This document shows, in pieces, positions 27,500 to 37,450 of a stretch of DNA of 64,000 nucleotides (positions are counted from its first letter, which is position 1; the number at the start of each line of letters is the position of its first letter). The DNA is from Grammothele lineata (lineage: Eukaryota; Basidiomycota; Agaricomycetes; Polyporales; Polyporaceae), in assembly GCA_002150815.3 (NCBI GenBank), contig NDFF03000400.1, forward strand, positions 365,219 to 429,218, read 5' to 3'. A model generated the notes under the pieces. That model saw only the letters and a list, made by a program, of their open reading frames with translations. It did not search any database and had not been told where the DNA came from. The position numbers were made by a program, and so were the translations under genes.

Positions 27500-27906
27500 C
27501 GGCGAGCCTGTTCGAAGCTTCGGATGTCAGGAACGGTCTCTTGGTCGTTGATAGTTTCGACCATGCTCAGGTACTGTCGATGAAACATCTCCGAGTAACC
27601 CGACGGATTCGTGGCGTTCAGGGTACCAAGAACAAGCTCAAAGTCACGGAATGCGTTGAACGACGTAGGTTCACCGTCACGCTCCGCGTTAAGGAAAATG
27701 ACATTCCGGATAACGCGGTCTCGTGATCCTCTGTGTCTTCGCGACACATGTCGCAACCCCGCCTCGAGGCCCCAGGTTCGACAATACGGACCGGGAACCC
27801 GCGCAAAGCCCGCCCGCGCGCCGCGCCGTCTCCGCAAGGCACCCGTGAACCTCCGCACTTGCGTCGCCGAATGCAGGGTTGGCTGCAGGCTGCCCGCGTC
27901 TTTCAA
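27500..27906 (-). pseudogene. Possible coding remnant or unrecognised exon
   Basis: On the minus strand a protein-like stretch reads DRVIRNVIFLNAERDGEPTSFNAFRDFELVLGTLNATNPSGYSEMFHRQYLSMVETINDQETVPDIRSFEQ. It has balanced composition, unlike the Arg/Ala/Pro-rich sequence on both sides. No flanking exon could be joined convincingly and no family is recognised. It could be a remnant of a decayed gene, one exon of a real gene, or chance. Confidence 0.25.
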
Positions 27907-28850
27907 GCAAGGTTAACGTTCAGCATATCCAGATATCCAGAGACCATTACGTAGCGTCGTGTCAGGGTAGGGTACTTAGGCGACCATAGACAGAAACTAT
28001 AAGGAAGTAAGGGAAGCCTCCGCGCCCTCTCGACTAAAGGGTCGAGCAGCACGAAGGGCGCGAGGATTACCCGCGGGAGCCGCGAAAAACGCCGCGGTCG
28101 CGGTCGCAATAACTGACAAACAAACACGGCCATTAAAGAGCCGACGCCGTATCCGCATCCGCATAACGAGTACGCGGAGGCGGAAGAAGGGCGCGGCGCT
28201 GGTAAGGTGCAGCCAAAACAGATATCCGCGATGTATGACGATGACGACAACGGCAAGACAAGAAAAGGGGCAGCTATCGTAGCAGCACAACAAGAACTAG
28301 CAAGCGCAGAAGACAGCAACGGGATACAACCATGAGGTCTGGGTCGTGTCAAATCGTGAAGAGAGCATAAGCAGAAAGGGGTATGAGGCATGAGGCATAT
28401 ATGCATATGTGTGGTATCGATGGTGGATGTATGCGGATGGATTGAAGATGGGACTGGAATCGGAGATGGGGTGGGAGAGATCTTCTATAGCAGAACAAGC
28501 AACACGGGGGCCGTCGAAGGAGCCAGAAAGCACAAGCAAAAGCAAAAGCCGCACTACACGCGCGCAGCCAACGCGAACGTAAACAAAGGTCGTAAAGCGG
28601 CACGCCCGAAGGCCAGCAAGGGCGCGCCAGCAGACGCGAAGAGCGCGCCCCGGGAATACGTACGGGGCTCCGGCAACGCACACGAGCCCCGCAGGAGGGC
28701 GCAAGGGCCAGGGCTAGAAGCCGCGCGCGGGCGCGGTGGCGTCCCCAGGACGCACCCGCTCTGCCCCCGAGCTTCCTCCCCGTTCCCCGTTCCGCCGTGT
28801 CCTACCCTGCCCTGCCCGGGGGCACTCTGGGCACGGTGCCTGCCCTGGGC

Positions 28851-30550
28851 CTACTGCACGACCCCGCGCAGGAAACCCCGAAGGGTCTTCCCAAGGTTCT
28901 TCACTTTGGTCTTCACGCCCATCCCCGCGCCAGAGAACGGCGAGCGCGGCCGGCGCACCTCGCGGAACGCAAAGTCGGACGGGACGCCGTCTGCGGAGCG
29001 GGAGCGCGCGAGGTCCATGCGCAGCTCCGTCTCGCCGCTCACCGAACATCCCGGGCCGACGCCCGCGCCCGCGGAGGGGAAGAGCGGGAATGCCGCGGCG
29101 GCCGCATTCACGTTGCTGGTGCTGGTGCTGAACGTGTTGAAGACGAGGCCGCGAGCAGGGCTGGGCGAGCCTGCGCGCATCGCCGCGCGGGTGAGGGAGC
29201 CGAAGCGCGGGGGGTCGATGTCGAGACTGCGCGTTCCGCGCTCGTACACGAGAGCCATGGTCTGGATCGTTGCCGACGCGTCGCCGAAGCCCGCGGCCGC
29301 GCTCGGCGCGGGGCTGCTCGGGCGGGACATGTTCTTTCGGATCGCGGTATATAAGGGACGCTGCGGATGTCCAAGCGGGATGAAGTCGTCATCGGCTTTT
29401 TTCGCGTCCGGGGTGGGGGAAGGCGAGTCGAAGCGGACGCTAGTGGGTGTTTTGACCCGGGAGAGGGGCGTGCTCGGGATGGAGATGAGGCTTGTAGCGG
29501 TCTTGGGGCGTGGGGAGGAGGGAGGGGACGTGATGCTCTCACGACGGCAGCTGCCCACGGTTGAAGTCGCGGAGCGACGCCGGAGGGAACAGGACGACCG
29601 TTGGCGCAGCACGGACATGCGGCGTTTGCGTCGCAGCCCGGGGGTCGGAGAAGGCGAGTGGCATGGGGAAGAAGGCGGGGAAACATCAGAGGGGGTACAA
29701 GGCTCACTCGAGTTCACTGTCAGAATGACATCCTTCGCCACCATCCGTACGCGTGTCGAGGTTGGACTTCGCGGCGTTGAGGGAGTGCGAGGTTCAAGAG
29801 TTCGTGAGATTCTATTCGTGGGCTTGCGTGTCGTTCGCGCAGGAGGCGAGGGTGTCGTAACTTCGGAATACAGGGACTTGCGTTCGCGGGCGTGATTTTC
29901 CTGGCGAGCGGCAGCGATCTGGTCGAGGAAAGGCTGCAAGGCCTTGTCCTGCGTGGCAAGGGAACGTATCAGGGGCGACGGCTCAAAATAATGCGGAATG
30001 ACGACGCGAGTTACCGTTGTCGTTGTAGTAACGACGTCGCTGGCCGAGTAAAGCGCGACGTTGCGATGCCTGCGGCGTGTCCCGTCCGCATCCGATTCGA
30101 GCTGAGTTGCACGAGCGCTCTTCGCGTGGTTGTCGGCTAGATGTGGGGATGCGGCTGCCCTGTCCTCGGGTGGGAGTGATGGCACGATGAGACAGGCACG
30201 TTCGATGGCAATGAGCTGCATCTTTTGCGCGTCGGAGAGCAGGGTTGGGGAACTGAGCCTGCGACGGACGGTGGCGACGGGCGCAGGAGCCTCACAGGCG
30301 CCGAAACACCATGGGCAGAGGAGGGAGAAGGGGTTGTGAAAGTGGCATGTTTGACAGACATATAACGGGCGATTCTCAGGGGAGAGTTGCAGGCATGGGA
30401 GCGAGTCGCACCGCTTGGGCTAGAGCGGCCCGACGTCAGCCGGGCTAGGACTGACAGTCGGAGATAAAAGCGCGGTAGACGCACATGCTTCCTCCTTCTA
30501 AACTCCCGAGATAGGATCCGTGGACGTTGTTCTTCGGGGGCGCAAGACAT
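28851..30550 (-). CDS. Long disordered protein with N-terminal Cys4 finger, 544 residues
   Basis: Not a family I can name. Exon 1 (30485-30550) is 22 codons from MSCAPEEQRPRILSREFRRRKH. The 65-nt intron 30420-30484 has GTGCGT and CTCTAG ends and a GGCTGACG branch-like site. Exon 2 (28851-30419) continues PKRCDSLPCLQLSPENRPLY. It then has a compact finger CQTC-HFHNPFSLL-CPWC at residues 44-60 (C-x2-C-x9-C-x2-C, with C64 near), followed by LLSDAQKMQLIAIERACL. The remaining roughly 440 residues are Ser/Pro/Arg-rich with repeated SPxP/TPS motifs, typical of disordered, phosphorylated proteins. The C-terminus is short and basic (VKTKVKNLGKTLRGFLRGVVQ) and could be an amphipathic helix. The joined frame recovers the Cys pairs, which is strong support for the splice. 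The plus-strand ORF over the same DNA is a shadow. Confidence 0.75.
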
Positions 30551-31463
30551 GAATGTACGGTCGTTATGAGGCGTGAGGATCGGTGTGGCGGGGTCGTCAG
30601 GGTCGTGATCAGGGTGGCGAGAAAGCACTTAGGATTGACTCAAGAACGGTTGCATAGGACAAGCATAGGGTGAGGGGCCGAGAGCGGGGAAAGAAAGCGT
30701 GAGGGAAAGCGGAGAGAAGGGATGATATACGTGCGGAGATGGGAGTCGGGCGGGTCGTAAGAGGGGTGAAACGCGGATATCGCTGCGGGATCTAGGAGGA
30801 TCTAGGGGGAGGGAGACGACGACCGCTAGGCGGTTGCTGGGAGAGAAGAGGAGGGCCCCGGAGGGGAAAGGGCTGAAGGGCACTGGGGAGACAGAGAGGG
30901 TTTATTGGGCCAGACACGAGTCGTCCACCTGGCCTGCACGCCGCTCGACAACTTGACGCGGTCGAGACGTGCCCCAGCACGCGTCCTCTGCACGCCTCTG
31001 CACGTCTCCGGAGGGCCCTCGGACTTCTCGGCTCCGTCCCCGGTCCTCAATCCTTCCCGTAATGTGGCTGTGCTGCTTATAGCACTTCTGACGTCATCCA
31101 TCTAATCAACACTATCGTACTGGCTCTATGATCTCACTTCGAGCATTAAGACTACTGCTCGTGCCACTATTTTCCTCAGCCAAGTGAGTCGCTCGTCATG
31201 GTGGGCCTTGGTGTCTCCGTTTTGTCGCAAGCTGTAAGCCCGGCAGAGCCTTGAACAACAACACTTAGTATCAGCTATCCTCAATGGATCGGCTAGACAC
31301 ATGATGTCTGGAAGTCTTGATAAATGTAAGTACTGAAATTCAGAATGAACAGTGTTCGTTATTTCCCGATGTCTACCCACATCCTATACATTTCGCTACC
31401 ATTGCAAGCCTCAACTGGCGTAACCTCTCTTAGAGTGGGCCTTCTGAGAGACAACACTGAACG
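30551..31463. other. Intergenic region, promoter side of the Cys4-finger gene
   Basis: Pyrimidine-rich on the minus strand from about 30640 to 30900, consistent with a 5' leader or promoter. A perfect TGACGTCA lies at 31089-31096. No convincing exon is seen. Confidence 0.45.
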
Positions 31464-32141
31464 TCAGTAAATTTGTCCCGCGTTCTCATGAATTCCGTTC
31501 TCACCGTAGTCATACACAAGGCGACCCTCGACAACCTTGCCCTTGGGCGTGACAAAGTGCACGCGGCGCACGTACCTCTTCTCCCCTCCTACCTCCTCGA
31601 ACCCCCACGCCTGCTCCATGCGCCACGCCGCCTCGCTCTTCCCCGGGTCGTTCCGCGCGACGACGTGCACGATCTTCCCCTCCCCGTCGAAACTCTCGGG
31701 CAGCCACCCGTCGCGCTTCAGCCACTCGCACTCGAGCGCACCTAGCGCGGTACGGGTGGAAGAGGTGAGGAGAGGACGGCCGAACAGCTCGTGCGCGCTC
31801 TCGGCGCCGTCGAGCACGCGCCGCTCGTGCACGGTGCGCTCCCCGAGCACGCGCTCGGCCTCGATCGTCTCAGGGGGCCCGGGGCTGTGAGTGAGCGTGA
31901 GGCGGGGGGTGATGGATTTGAAGGCCTGCTTCGCAGCCTCGGGGGCGTCATGTAAGAATTCGAGGTCATCGGGCTTGTCGCAGAGGTCCTTGTTCTATGA
32001 GAGAATGGGGAGTCAATATGTGCGCTTTGCACTGGAAATAACGACGGCCGGTGCGACAGCGTTGTAACGAGAATGCCAGATGCTCACCAGGACAAACTTG
32101 CCACTCAGGTTGAGGGATGTCATCTCAGCGGGAGCGGCCAT
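31464..32141 (-). CDS. Lipocalin-like (calycin-fold) protein, 194 residues
   Basis: Exon 1 (32088-32141) is MAAPAEMTSLNLSGKFVL. A 93-nt intron (31995-32087, GTGAGC...CATAG) follows. Exon 2 runs NKDLCDKPDDLEFLHDAPEAAKQAF through TPRLTLTHS, ERRVLDGAES, LFGRPLL, ECEWLKRDGWLPESF, IVHVVARND, WRMEQAWGFEEVGGEKRYVRRVHFVTPKGKVVEGRLVYDYGENGIHENAGQIY, with stop 31464-31466. The opening NLSGKFVLNKDL and the WGFEE-x-GEKRY-x-R-x-V-x-F-x-x-PKG-x-x-x-x-x-RLVYDY block match a fungal family with a lipocalin/FABP-like beta-barrel. These proteins are thought to bind small hydrophobic ligands, but no function is established for this one. The middle differs from the common form, which has a WWTRKA-type segment after the first strand. 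A TATA box lies 85 nt upstream. Confidence 0.8.
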
Positions 32142-32225
32142 TGTTGTCGAAGATGGTGGTATGATCGAAGTGCGTCGAGTGCGTTGGTTTGTGCGTTGTT
32201 GTTTCCATCCACTGACCTCGCGCCG

Positions 32226-32232
32226 TTATATA
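32226..32232 (-). promoter_or_regulatory. TATA box of the lipocalin-like gene
   Basis: The minus strand reads TATATAA, about 85 nt upstream of the ATG at 32141. Confidence 0.6.
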
Positions 32233-33148
32233 TCTACCCACATACGCGAAGCGTCTCAGTGAAGCGACGCCCGCCGACGTAAACGTTTGTGGAACCACCT
32301 CGGAACCTTTCTTGGCCTGGAACGCCCCGCGGCGGTAGCTCTGTGTCCGGGAGAGTACTGTTCCAACGGGCCCGAGATTCGTGATACCCGGCCTAAGATC
32401 GAGTCTGGCGCTGCGTCAACGGCCCGAAAAGCTGTGTATACGTGAGTGGTAAGTAGCAGCCGATGCCAATCCGGCGACCTGATCCGCCGCGCTGCTGTGC
32501 AGCACGTCGAGCATGCACTGAGTTACTATCCGGCCTTGCCGCTGTAAGGACGAAGTCCGGGTGTTTATGAGGCTGCCGCACAGCTGGGGGGTGGGTGGGT
32601 AATGAATAGATTCCGGTTAGACATCCGGTTCATACCAGCTACGTTGCTGTTGACCGTGTAGCCGTCACATAATGAGGGGTCACTTTGACATGCGGTCTTC
32701 CACTGGCGAAGTTGTGAACTGCGAGGACGCAATGAAAGCTGGTACCTCCAAAGGTCTGACGTCTTGGCGCTGACAGACCTTCGGAAGGGATATCGAAAGC
32801 GACGATGGATTGTATCTACGGTAGTCATGTCAGCTATAGGAAAGACCGACGTCACACTCACCAACGCGACGTTCGTCGCATTGGAAACCCCGCCGTCGCA
32901 ATGGCAAGGGGCATGCACCGAGGGTCTTGCATTCAGCTGGCGTGTCGAGCCGACCCCGAGGGGTGAGAGGAACGCAAGAGATAGTATTGCAATGCACCGA
33001 AGTCCACGATGCCAGTCAACGGGCGCAAATCGAGATCCGCATACCTATATCCTCTCCCCGCGTGTAACGTGCTCCAAGCACGCACTCGTACATGTCCTCA
33101 GCTCAATGCTGAGGACGATCCCATCGAACAAACCAGGCCGTCCCGCCC
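32233..33148. other. Intergenic region
   Basis: Between two minus-strand genes. Only short unrelated frames are present; no gene was recognised. Confidence 0.45.
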
Positions 33149-35099
33149 TCAGACGAACAGCGCGATCCCGCCCCTCTTCTCATCATGCCGCCATTCGCCC
33201 GCGATGCGCACGCTCGTGTGCATCCGTCCGCACCCGCCGACCGGGCATACCCACTCATACTCCGCCTCGATCACAGGCCCCCGCGGTGCCTTCGCGCGTC
33301 CCTTGCCCTTGCCTCTCCGTCGTGGCGGCTGCGGGTGTGGCCACACCGGTGCGGCCATCTCCTCAGCTTGCGCGTACGGATCCTCGAGCAGACGCTCGAC
33401 GATGGACGCCGATCCGTTTCCGGAACTGGCTACGGACCCGCGTGTCCGCGGGCGCAAGCGCGACCGGATCGAGCCGTCGCCCAGCACTGGGGGCTCTGGC
33501 GGTGGTGGCGGCGGGAGGAGCGCGGCCATCGGCGCCTCCTCCCCGCCGGGACCCTGCGAGGAGAGCGCGAGGCGCTTGGGGGAAGAATGGGCAGGCTCGA
33601 GGGGATCAACGGCTTTGCGTTTCCCCTTCCTATCCTGCTCCGGCTCCAACAGGGCGTCATACTGACTAGCCTTGCCTTTGCCCTTCCCCGACACCCCTCC
33701 GCTGCTCTCATCCTCTATGGGCTCATCCCCCGGCCTGAATGAAGGCGCTGTGGGGAGTGGGGGGAACATCAGCTCCGCCACGCACTTGCCGTCGAGCATG
33801 TGCCCGCACCGCAGCGCCCACACGCGCGACTGCTTGCGGGCGTCTTCAGACGCGCCGTCCGGAGCGGCCAGCACGAGCGGGTCCAAGCAGCGCGCGCAAA
33901 CGAGCGTCGTCTCGACCACACTGGTGCCTGCCGTCGAAGACGAGGAGCTCGCCCCCGCGGTGTCCTCCTCCAGGTCGATCACGGCCGGAGAAGACGCCGA
34001 TGCCCCCGGCATGTCGTCTGCGGGAGCGAAGTCGAACGAGAACCCGGGACCGGCCTTGTCTGGGTGCGTGTACTCCGGCTTCCAAGCCACAGGCTTCTCG
34101 GGGGCACGTCTGCGACTGTGCACTTCTCCCATCGGGCCGAGCGGTCCCGCCTCCAGACCAACATACCAAGGCTCGCCATACTCGTTGAGCCCCGGATGGT
34201 GATGGGAGGAGTCGTGCCCCCATGACATGAAGCGGCTCCATCTGCTTTGGCCGCCGACGCCCGGCGGGGGAGGGTTGTCTGGAGTGGTGGAAGGACTGCG
34301 AAAACCAGACAGCCTCCGGAAGATGTCGGAGAAAGATGGAAGATTGAAAGGGGAGCGCGCCTCTCGATCGTCCCGGGCTTGTGCCTCAGCAGCGTGCTGC
34401 CGGTTGAGCGCAATCAGTGCACCACCGAAGCCCATTGCGGGCTGGTGATGAGACCGAGGCGCCGCTGCGGGCACGGAGCCCCTGGGAGGCAACCGTGGGA
34501 GTGACGGTATACGATTCTCGAACGGGAGTGGCTGGTCACTTGCGTGGATAACGGGGGGCACAGGAGGGGGTGGCGGGAGGTGGCGACGTCGAGGAATAAA
34601 GGCACTTTGAGAAGCCAGATGTTGCGGAAGTGGTGGAACGTCTGGAGTGAGACCCCGCAGCGCAGGAGGAGGGGGAGGGGAAAAGAGTCGGTTACGGGAT
34701 CCTGGCGTGCGCCAAAAGTACATTAACCGCGTGCACAAAGCAATCACGAACTTCCGAAATAGACGTACCTGAGGACCTTCTTGACGCGTTCGAGGATGAT
34801 GGTACGTCTTCATCGTCGCTGTCCAAAATGATTATATCGTTCGAACGCCTGCTTGAAGAGGGTCCTGCCTGGGCGCCACTCGTGGGAATAGAGCGCCGGT
34901 GGTTGGAGGTTGAAGAAGGACGACGGCCTACATACGCGGGGCCATCGGCCACAAACGACGGCTGAGGGAAGACAACGCTCCTCCGAAAGCCCGTGAAGAC
35001 GACGCTGCTCATCTCATCGTCGTCGAGAGCGTCGACGTCGATAACCTCTGGGTGGAGACTGGGGTGGTGCCGAGGGGCCATGACCTCGGTGGCCGACAT
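33149..35099 (-). CDS. RING-like zinc-finger protein with split ligands, 627 residues
   Basis: Exon 1 (34769-35099) starts MSATEVMAPRHHPSLHPEVIDVDALDDDEMSSVVF and contains acidic IIILDSDDEDV. Intron 34702-34768 (67 nt, GTACGT...GCCAG) is phase 1. Exon 2 continues GSRNRLFSPPPPP. VIDVDALDDDE and IIILDSDDED resemble SUMO-interacting motifs (hydrophobic core plus acidic tail), as in STUbL-type ligases. About residue 380 a RING-like half appears: CARC, then 27 residues, then CGHMLDGKC. A Pro/Ser-rich insert of roughly 180 residues precedes the C-terminal WVCPVGGCGRMHTS, which could supply the last ligand pair. In CGHMLDGKC the usual fifth ligand Cys is Asp. Function as a ubiquitin or SUMO-targeted E3 is inference. 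It is divergent from the aldo/keto reductase gene. Confidence 0.78.
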
Positions 35100-35670
35100 A
35101 TTGGTGCGAGATTGAGACAGAGGAAGTGTAGTAGATGTCGGTGGTGGATGAAAAAGGCGAGTAGAGGTCGTCGTGGGCGGTGGAGAGCACTGAGGAGCCC
35201 CCGAGCAGACGATAGTCAGCGCCTGCAATGCTGACTAATCATCCTTTTACCGGAAGGCGTTGTCATCTCCACGTGGCTGCGCACGACATAGGATGACATG
35301 CTCGTTTCGTCCGCAACGATCCGTGTCCATGGCCTCCTGTGGAATTCGCCTTCGATCTCTAGCGCAGAGTTTGCGGGGGCTCAGCTGAGAACACTAGTGT
35401 GGACTCGAATGATGAAATGACGACATGGCCACCGTCTTCGAGCCCATTCTCCGAGGAGTCCGCCCAGCGGCGAGCCGGCTATACCATCGCTCATGCTCCC
35501 TGCGCCATCCGCTGTGGTCGTCATCGTCGTGCGCATGGATGCTGACAGAACGCGTTCATATTCACACGGGAGAGGACGCCCCTAAACGAAGGGCAACCAC
35601 GCCGAAGATATCGCGCTTATCTCCTCGACATCGCACTCTCACTTTCACTTCCGACGCCCACAGTGCCGCG
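35100..35670. promoter_or_regulatory. Divergent promoter region between RING-like and AKR genes
   Basis: 571 bp between two divergently oriented start codons (35099 minus, 35671 plus). No TATA box is obvious and no coding exon is supported. Confidence 0.5.
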
Positions 35671-37210
35671 ATGGCCCGCCTGTCCGTTGACACGAAGCTC
35701 AAGGTGGGATCCGCATTGTGGCACAGGCCCCCGACGTATTAACGGGTGGGTTTGTGCGCAGCTGCGGGACGGAAATGAGATCCCTGTCATCGGGTTTGGT
35801 GCGCACGACGTGAATTTGTAGTGCTTATTGCCTGATCCTAACTGGCTTCTCACAGGGACTTACGAGATGGAGGGCCAAGAGGCCTACAACGCGGTCAAGT
35901 GGGCACTCGAGGCGAGCACTAGGTCCTCCGCATTCGTTCCCAAACCACCCGCTTATCCCGGATCCGTTCCAGGCCGGATACCGCCACGTCGTGCGTGCAT
36001 CTCCATCCGAAGCCGTGTTTTCGCGATCCGCCGCTCATCCGTCCGCGCCCTTCACATCTCCCTCGCCCCCACTCAATCGCCATGCAATCGTGTCTCCTAG
36101 GACACGGCCGAGTGGTACTACAACGAACGCGAGGTCGGCCGAGCCATAGCCGACTTCTGTGCCGCCTCGGGCACCCCGCGTTCCGAGATTGTCTACACCA
36201 CCAAGCTCAAGGACAATCGCGGTTATGCCGCCGCCAAGGCCGCCCTGCGCAAGTCCCTCGATGCGTGCGGCCTCGGCTACATCGACCTCTACCTCCTCCA
36301 CTCCCCTATCGGCGGGCCCCAGCGCCGCGCTGAGAGCTGGCGCGCGGTCGTCGAGGCCAAGCGCGAAGGCCTCGTCCGCAGCATCGGCGTGAGCTGCTTC
36401 GCGGTCAAGCACCTCCAGGAAATGCTCGACTCGGACACCCCAGAGCTCCCGGCCGTGAATCAGGTGCGCGACATGCGCTCGGATCCACCCCCAGGGCCCA
36501 GGGCGACACGCCCACGACCCCCACTCGGGTCCGCGGCGAGGCCGAAATACAAATGCGCTGACCTAGTGCGGCCCTGCGCCTACCCCGCAGATCGATCTCC
36601 ACCCGTTTATGACCCGCACCGACGTCGTCGCCTTCTGCACCGCGCACGACATCGCGCTCGAGGTGAGCAACCCTCTTGCTCTTCGGGGAGGAATTTGTAG
36701 TCGACGCCACGATGTGGAAGCCCGATGCGCCCATATACGTCCACACTGCCGACACTCCCGCCCCTTCCCCGCAGCGCGCGCTCCCGCTGCCCCCTGCACC
36801 CGCGTCCGCACTTGTTCATCTGCGTATCCCTCTTTCCACAGGCGTGGGGCCCGCTCGTCCGCGGAATGCGCTTCAAGCACCCCAAAATCACCGCGCTTGC
36901 GAAAAAGTACGGAAAGGAGTCTCCGCACGTCCTCCTCCGGTACTCCCTTCAGAAGGTACGCCGCAGTGCTGTGTACGGCTATCGCAAAATTTCTGTGCTC
37001 ACCTCGAGATCCGGGGCCCTCTGCGGGCATTAACTGTCGCACCCTGTGCCGGCACCCCGCATTGTGCACATTCAGGGGTTCATCGCCATCCCCAAGTCAT
37101 CCGTGAAGGCGCGCATCAGGTCGAATCTTCAGATCTTCGACTTTGAGCTGAGTTCGGAGGACATAGCGGAGTTGGATGCGTTGGACGAATGCGAGTACTT
37201 CTCCATCTAA
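35671..37210 (+). CDS. Aldo/keto reductase
   Basis: NADPH-dependent reductase of the AKR (beta/alpha)8 barrel superfamily. Exon 1 (35671-35703) is MARLSVDTKLK. Intron 35704-35761 follows, then LRDGNEIPVIGFG, an intron, and TYEMEGQEAYNAVKWALE. A putative GC-AG intron (35912-35972) leads to an 18-nt micro-exon, AGYRHV. Intron 35991-36100 leads to DTAEWYYNEREVGRAI. The catalytic tetrad is complete: Asp49 (VDTA), Tyr54 (EWYYNE), Lys83 (TTKLK) and His115 (YLLHSP). Later exons give GVSCFAVKHLQEML, NQ-IDLHPFM, AWGPLVRGMRFKHPKITALAKKYGKESPHVLLRYSLQK, and GFIAIPKSSVKARIRSNLQIFDFELSSEDIAELDALDE (cofactor-binding end), with stop 37208-37210. About 273 residues, slightly short of the usual 290-320. The substrate is unknown. 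It is convergent with the first arrestin-like gene, 240 bp apart. Confidence 0.93.
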
Positions 37211-37450
37211 AGTAACATTGCCATGGATGGTCATGCTGACATCCTCGCATGCAGACTTGATCACGGATTGGGACCCAACCGGGACGCCATGAAAAGCAGT
37301 CCGGAGCACAGAAAGAGGGTTTGCATGTATACACTGCATGATCGGGAAACAGAAGATAGCTATACATACGTGTACACTGCACAACCAATACAGATTCAAC
37401 AACAACTACAAAGCATAAATTAACACGCTCAAATTCGCATAGAGCATAAG

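Larger units (their letters stand above)
24512..28850. other. Gene-poor stretch of about 4.3 kb
   Basis: Contains the small gene's promoter at the left end. Otherwise only isolated frames without domains are seen, apart from the doubtful minus-strand segment near 27.5-27.9 kb reported separately. Confidence 0.45.

Noticed and set aside
28390..29895. 501-codon plus-strand open frame
   Set aside because: It is antisense to the Cys4-finger gene, whose minus frame has coherent motifs and a supported splice; the plus frame is Arg/Gly-rich without any domain.
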